Of a stretch of DNA of 8,859 nt, positions 6,203 to 8,859 are shown piece after piece. The notes under the pieces were generated by a model. It saw only the letters and a list, made by a program, of their open reading frames with translations, had not been told where the DNA came from and searched no databases. Location: the NCBI GenBank assembly GCA_938041705.1, contig CALISP010000286.1:1-8859 (forward strand). Reading direction: 5' to 3'. The stretch comes from an uncultured Cocleimonas sp. (GTDB lineage: Bacteria; Pseudomonadota; Gammaproteobacteria; Thiotrichales; Thiotrichaceae). The number at the start of each line of letters is the position of its first letter. Position 1 is the stretch's first letter. The position numbers and the translations under genes are program-made.

Positions 6203-7252
6203 ATGACTACAGACACTCAAATCGAAACAATTATTCTAACCCGCCCTGACGATTGGCATTTGCACGTTCGTGAAGGTGAAGCTTTAAAGAGTGTCGTACC
6301 AGATACCGCAAAACAGTTTGGGCGTGCAATTATTATGCCTAATCTTGCCACTCCCATTACCACTGCGACACAAGCACAAAAGTATCGTGATGAGATTGTA
6401 GCGGCTGCAGCCGAGTCTGATTTTGAGCCACTGATGACTCTGTATCTAACCAACAATACAACGCCAGAAATGATTCGGGAAGCAAAGGCATCTGGCATTG
6501 TGTATGGTTTAAAGTTGTATCCTGCAGGTGCGACTACCAATTCAGACAAAGGAGTGACGGATATCGAGTATATCTATCCCGCATTAGAAGCAATGCAAGA
6601 AGAAGGATTATTGCTGCTAATACATGGTGAAGTTACAGATCCTACAATTGATATTTTTGATCGCGAAAAGGTCTTTATTGAGACTACGTTACTTCCATTG
6701 GTTGCTAAATACCCTGATCTAAAAGTAGTGCTAGAGCATATTACAACAGCCGATGCAGTTGAATTTGTGAGTAATGCGTCTGAAAATATAGCAGCAACTA
6801 TTACAGCTCATCATTTGTTGATGAATCGCAATGATATTTTTGTTGGCGGAATCCGCCCACATCATTACTGTCTGCCAATCTTAAAACGTGAGATGCATCG
6901 TCTAGCATTAGTAAAAGCGGCAACAAGTGGCAATGCTAAGTTTTTTCTTGGTACTGATAGTGCGCCACATGTTCAAGGTGCAAAAGAATCAGCCTGTGGC
7001 TGTGCTGGTATGTATACGGCTTATCATGCAATGGAGCTTTACACAGAAGCCTTTGATAATGCTCAAGGCTTGGACATGTTAGAAAGCTTCGCTAGCTTTA
7101 ATGGCGCAGATTTTTATGGTCTGCCGCGTAATAGCCAAACGATAACTTTAATCAAAGAAACTTGGGAAGTACCAAATTCATTAGACATGGCAAATCAAAA
7201 AGTTATTCCGTTAAGAGCAGGTGATACCTGTGCATGGAAAATGATTGATTGA
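6203..7252 (+). CDS. pyrC: Dihydroorotase
   Basis: PyrC is the zinc enzyme that cyclises N-carbamoyl-aspartate to dihydroorotate, the third step of pyrimidine synthesis, in the cytoplasm. The 349 residues are collinear with the 348-residue E. coli enzyme. Binuclear zinc and catalytic residues are all present: H19 and H21 in DDWHLHVR, the carboxylated lysine K104 in [14 protein letters not shown]141 in LIHGEV, H179 in LEHITT and D252 in FLGTDSAPH. The substrate-binding MPNLATP and [13 protein letters not shown] blocks are also intact. The ATG at 6203 aligns with the family start, though its ribosome-binding site is weak. No other pyr gene is nearby, as is usual for this gammaproteobacterial type. 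Repeat copy 4 begins 33 nt after the stop. Confidence 0.97.
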   Translation: MTTDTQIETIILTRPDDWHLHVREGEALKSVVPDTAKQFGRAIIMPNLATPITTATQAQKYRDEIVAAAAESDFEPLMTLYLTNNTTPEMIREAKASGIVYGLKLYPAGATTNSDKGVTDIEYIYPALEAMQEEGLLLLIHGEVTDPTIDIFDREKVFIETTLLPLVAKYPDLKVVLEHITTADAVEFVSNASENIAATITAHHLLMNRNDIFVGGIRPHHYCLPILKREMHRLALVKAATSGNAKFFLGTDSAPHVQGAKESACGCAGMYTAYHAMELYTEAFDNAQGLDMLESFASFNGADFYGLPRNSQTITLIKETWEVPNSLDMANQKVIPLRAGDTCAWKMID

Positions 7253-7285
7253 GAGGGATTTAAACTAACTAGATTAAAACCACAT

Positions 7286-7308
7286 AAAAGTCGGGGGGTG
7301 TATTTTAA
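7286..7308 (+). repeat. Dispersed G-rich intergenic motif, copy 4
   Basis: The core reads AAAAGTCGGGGGGTGTATTT followed by TAA. It lies between convergent pyrC and the TraB-family gene, 33 nt past the pyrC stop and 12 nt from the stop of the minus-strand gene. TAAAA on the left can pair with TTTTA on the right. The six-G run and TGT are kept, while the CC of the right arm is lost as in copy 3. Confidence 0.75.
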
Positions 7309-7320
7309 AGACAATATTGA

Positions 7321-8208
7321 TTAGTATTGTTGGACGTCATAACCCCGAGCTTTTAATTGCGTTAAGACGCTATCTGGCCCAGCTAGGTGTAATGCGCCAA
7401 CCAATATCATTTCGATTTCTTTGGTATTTATCATCGCTTCTATTTTGGGTATCCAAGCGTTATTACGATTAGTAATTAGTGATTTATATGTGTCAGGAAA
7501 TTCCTTCATCATTGGCTTTATGCCAATCTCCGCCAATTTATCCATATCGCCGTTTAGCCAAGCATCTTTCATAGATGTGAAGACAGTTTGGAAATCCTTT
7601 AAATCTCTTAAGCTGTATTTGATAAATTCATCCGTATTTTTTTCTCCCATAGCGCTTAAAAAAGAAAGTTGTTGTTCGACGGTTTCTAATTTACCTAGTT
7701 TTTTGTTATCTTCTAGCGCTTTGTCGTTAAAGAAGTTATCTACTCCTTCAGCAACGATACCTAGCTTTTGTAATTCAATCACAGAAAGCATAGTTACGAT
7801 CATACCTGGCTTAAATTTTTGTACTGTGAACAATGGAATGCCATTATCAGATAAATAGGCTTCTAAGCTTTTTAGTGTTTCTTGATTAATATGATCTTGG
7901 ATTTTTTCACCATTTTTATAGCTCATCATATCAATCATTTTCATCTGAAAATCTAGATCCTGCATTTTTTGCATGTCTGTTTCTAGAATGATGGCTTTAA
8001 CATCTTTGTAACTGTTTTCATACTCAGGTGGTAGGGGATAATCACTTTTACTCAACATATGAATAGTGCCACCAATATACAAATAATCATCACCTTTTGT
8101 GACTTTCCATAGTGATGTTTTAGCATAAATAGGATCGCTAATCGCAGAGATTAAAATAATAAAAACACTAATGAAAGTGCAGAATAAACCTGAGAGTTTA
8201 GTTTTCAT
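7321..8208 (-). CDS. TraB/GumN family secreted protein (YbaP-like)
   Basis: This 295-residue protein belongs to the TraB/GumN family, which includes E. coli YbaP and the animal TIKI metalloproteases; the bacterial role is not well defined. A signal peptide is evident: MKTK, then a hydrophobic core (about 6-23) and a likely cleavage near I-Y-A-K (after 29), so it should be periplasmic or lipid-free secreted. The two family GxxH motifs are present: GGTIH (H50) near the start and GALH (H274) near the end. E76 in A-I-I-L-E-T-D and the K-L-E-T-V-E-Q-Q block (173-180) are also typical, as is the R-N-N-A-W segment at 248-252. Length is normal for the group. The ATG at 8208 has a modest GGA upstream. 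It is convergent with pyrC and divergent from the rhodanese gene. Confidence 0.88.
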   Translation of the reverse strand: MKTKLSGLFCTFISVFIILISAISDPIYAKTSLWKVTKGDDYLYIGGTIHMLSKSDYPLPPEYENSYKDVKAIILETDMQKMQDLDFQMKMIDMMSYKNGEKIQDHINQETLKSLEAYLSDNGIPLFTVQKFKPGMIVTMLSVIELQKLGIVAEGVDNFFNDKALEDNKKLGKLETVEQQLSFLSAMGEKNTDEFIKYSLRDLKDFQTVFTSMKDAWLNGDMDKLAEIGIKPMMKEFPDTYKSLITNRNNAWIPKIEAMINTKEIEMILVGALHLAGPDSVLTQLKARGYDVQQY

Positions 8209-8247
8209 GTGAATCCATTTTTGTTTGTAGATATTATTTTTGGAGCT

Positions 8248-8275
8248 TATTTATGAATGTAATTTACTGTGACAA
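8248..8275 (-). promoter_or_regulatory. Candidate promoter for the TraB-family gene
   Basis: On the minus strand TTGTCA (8275-8270) is one base from the sigma-70 -35 consensus and is followed after 16 bp by TAAATA (8253-8248), a weak -10 box. It lies 40-67 bp upstream of the ATG at 8208. The assignment rests on match and position only. Confidence 0.3.
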
Positions 8276-8277
8276 TT

Positions 8278-8283
8278 TATAAT
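8278..8283 (+). promoter_or_regulatory. Candidate -10 box for the rhodanese gene
   Basis: TATAAT at 8278-8283 is a perfect sigma-70 -10 hexamer, but no good -35 box is present 16-18 bp upstream. It would give a leader of about 120 nt before the rhodanese start. In DNA this AT-rich the hexamer may be chance. Confidence 0.25.
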
Positions 8284-8412
8284 AAATCATTCAATAAATA
8301 AGCATATTCTTAATCATATCAGGAAAATATACCAAGAGAGATAACGACGATAGAGGGTGCAAGCATGATAATATTTAAAACAAATCGAATTGATAAACCT
8401 AAAGGAAATATT

Positions 8413-8799
8413 ATGTCATCAGTTAAAACGCTGAAAGATTTTGTAATGGAAGCAAAATCACAAATCGAAGAAGTAGCAGTTACAGAAGTTGAAACCTTAA
8501 TGGCTGAGGGTTATCAAGTACTTGACGTACGCGAACCAGGTGAATTTGCAGCTGTAGCTATTGCTGGTGCCATAAATGTACCCAGAGGTGTATTAGAGCC
8601 AGCAGCAGATCTTGTTATGAAAGGACGAGAAGAGTTACAGGATCGCGATAAGAAATGGTTATTGTTTTGCGCTAGTTCCGGTCGATCTGCAATGGCAACC
8701 GTTGTTTTGAAACAAATGGGTTTTCAAAATGTGAAAAATATCAATGGTGGACTAGAAGCTTGGGAAGAGGCTGGAATGCCTGTAATCAAAAATACGTAA
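8413..8799 (+). CDS. Single-domain rhodanese-like sulfurtransferase
   Basis: This 128-residue cytoplasmic protein has one rhodanese domain and is expected to carry sulfur as a persulfide on its active-site cysteine. The domain signatures are VLDVREPGEF (36-45), A-G-A-I-N-V-P-R-G (51-59), the active loop FCASSGRSAMA with C86 and R91 (the usual C-x4-R spacing), and NINGGLEAWEEAGMPV (109-124). The ATG at 8413 is chosen because AAAGGA ends 6 nt before it and the sequence SVKTLKDFVMEAK is the usual N-terminus of this group. An in-frame ATG at 8365, which also has a purine-rich GAGGG upstream, would add 16 residues with no family match. The sulfur donor and acceptor cannot be inferred. Repeat copy 5 begins 33 nt after the stop. 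Confidence 0.9.
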   Translation: MSSVKTLKDFVMEAKSQIEEVAVTEVETLMAEGYQVLDVREPGEFAAVAIAGAINVPRGVLEPAADLVMKGREELQDRDKKWLLFCASSGRSAMATVVLKQMGFQNVKNINGGLEAWEEAGMPVIKNT

Positions 8800-8832
8800 T
8801 TAGATAACAAGCGTCCAACTTAAAAAGTGGTT

Positions 8833-8855
8833 AAAAGTAGGGGGGTGTCCTTAAT
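8833..8855 (+). repeat. Dispersed G-rich intergenic motif, copy 5
   Basis: The core reads AAAAGTAGGGGGGTGTCC followed by TTAAT, and it matches the consensus best. It starts 33 nt after the rhodanese stop, the same distance as copy 4 from pyrC, and reaches the end of the window. The left half is nearly duplicated just upstream: TTAAAAAGTGG (8820-8830) precedes TTAAAAGTAGG (8831-8841). Confidence 0.75.
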
Positions 8856-8859
8856 ATTA

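Noticed and set aside
6217..6549. A 110-codon minus-strand frame opposite the start of pyrC.
   Set aside because: It is antisense to the most conserved part of dihydroorotase and has no family signature.
7421..7858. A 145-codon + strand frame opposite the TraB-family gene.
   Set aside because: The minus-strand gene has a signal peptide and both family GxxH motifs; the opposite frame is a hydrophobic, Ser-rich shadow.
6179..8299. A shared 12-mer ATTCAATAAATA near 6179 and 8288, before pyrC and before the rhodanese gene.
   Set aside because: It is a low-complexity AT word in AT-rich intergenic DNA with differing flanks, so it is probably coincidence.
1446..8855. The dispersed motif as integron attC sites, because all copies share one orientation and lie between genes.
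   Set aside because: No attC-like inverted core sites or integrase are present, and the genes between copies run in both directions and include core genes such as pyrC.

Overview
The window is chromosomal DNA from an AT-rich bacterium, most likely a gammaproteobacterium. The evidence is a PyrC of the proteobacterial short type (349 aa, collinear with the E. coli enzyme), a YceH (DUF480) protein, a GumN/YbaP-type TraB protein and a periplasmic Deg protease. Genus cannot be read from the sequence. No rRNA, tRNA, insertion sequence, integrase or CRISPR array was seen. The genes look like ordinary housekeeping and accessory genes, closely packed, with no intergenic gap above 300 bp.

Layout. 1-497 (+): 3' part of moeA (molybdenum cofactor synthesis), cut by the window edge. 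545-1426 (+): ten-helix EamA-type transporter. 1495-2259 (-): class II aldolase/adducin-fold protein. 2409-2648 (+): small DUF1653 protein. 2677-3450 (-): muramidase with an N-terminal peptidoglycan-binding domain and a pesticin-like catalytic Glu/Thr/Asp pattern, but no signal peptide. 3679-4365 (-): YceH. 4575-6134 (+): exported Deg/HtrA-family serine protease with PDZ regions, followed 68 bp later by pyrC (6203-7252, +). 7321-8208 (-): secreted TraB/GumN-family protein. 8413-8799 (+): single-domain rhodanese. The genes form no single pathway. Two envelope-quality or stress functions (Deg protease, GumN) and one wall-cutting enzyme sit among metabolic genes. Only moeA-eamA and deg-pyrC are spaced like possible co-transcribed pairs.

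The most notable signal is not a gene. A short G-rich motif, consensus AAAAGTAGGGGGGTGTCC followed by a T/A-rich tail, occurs five times (1446, 2354, 3562, 7286, 8833). Every copy lies outside the preferred gene models, every copy is on the + strand, and the genes around them point in both directions. In three cases the motif follows a + strand stop codon by 19-33 nt. It is flanked by an A-rich left arm and a T-rich right arm that are partly complementary, while the G-rich centre is the best conserved part. It resembles no insertion sequence, attC site or standard terminator that I can recognise. It could be a polar chromosome-architecture or DNA-uptake word, or an RNA 3'-end signal; genome-wide counts of position and strand would separate these.
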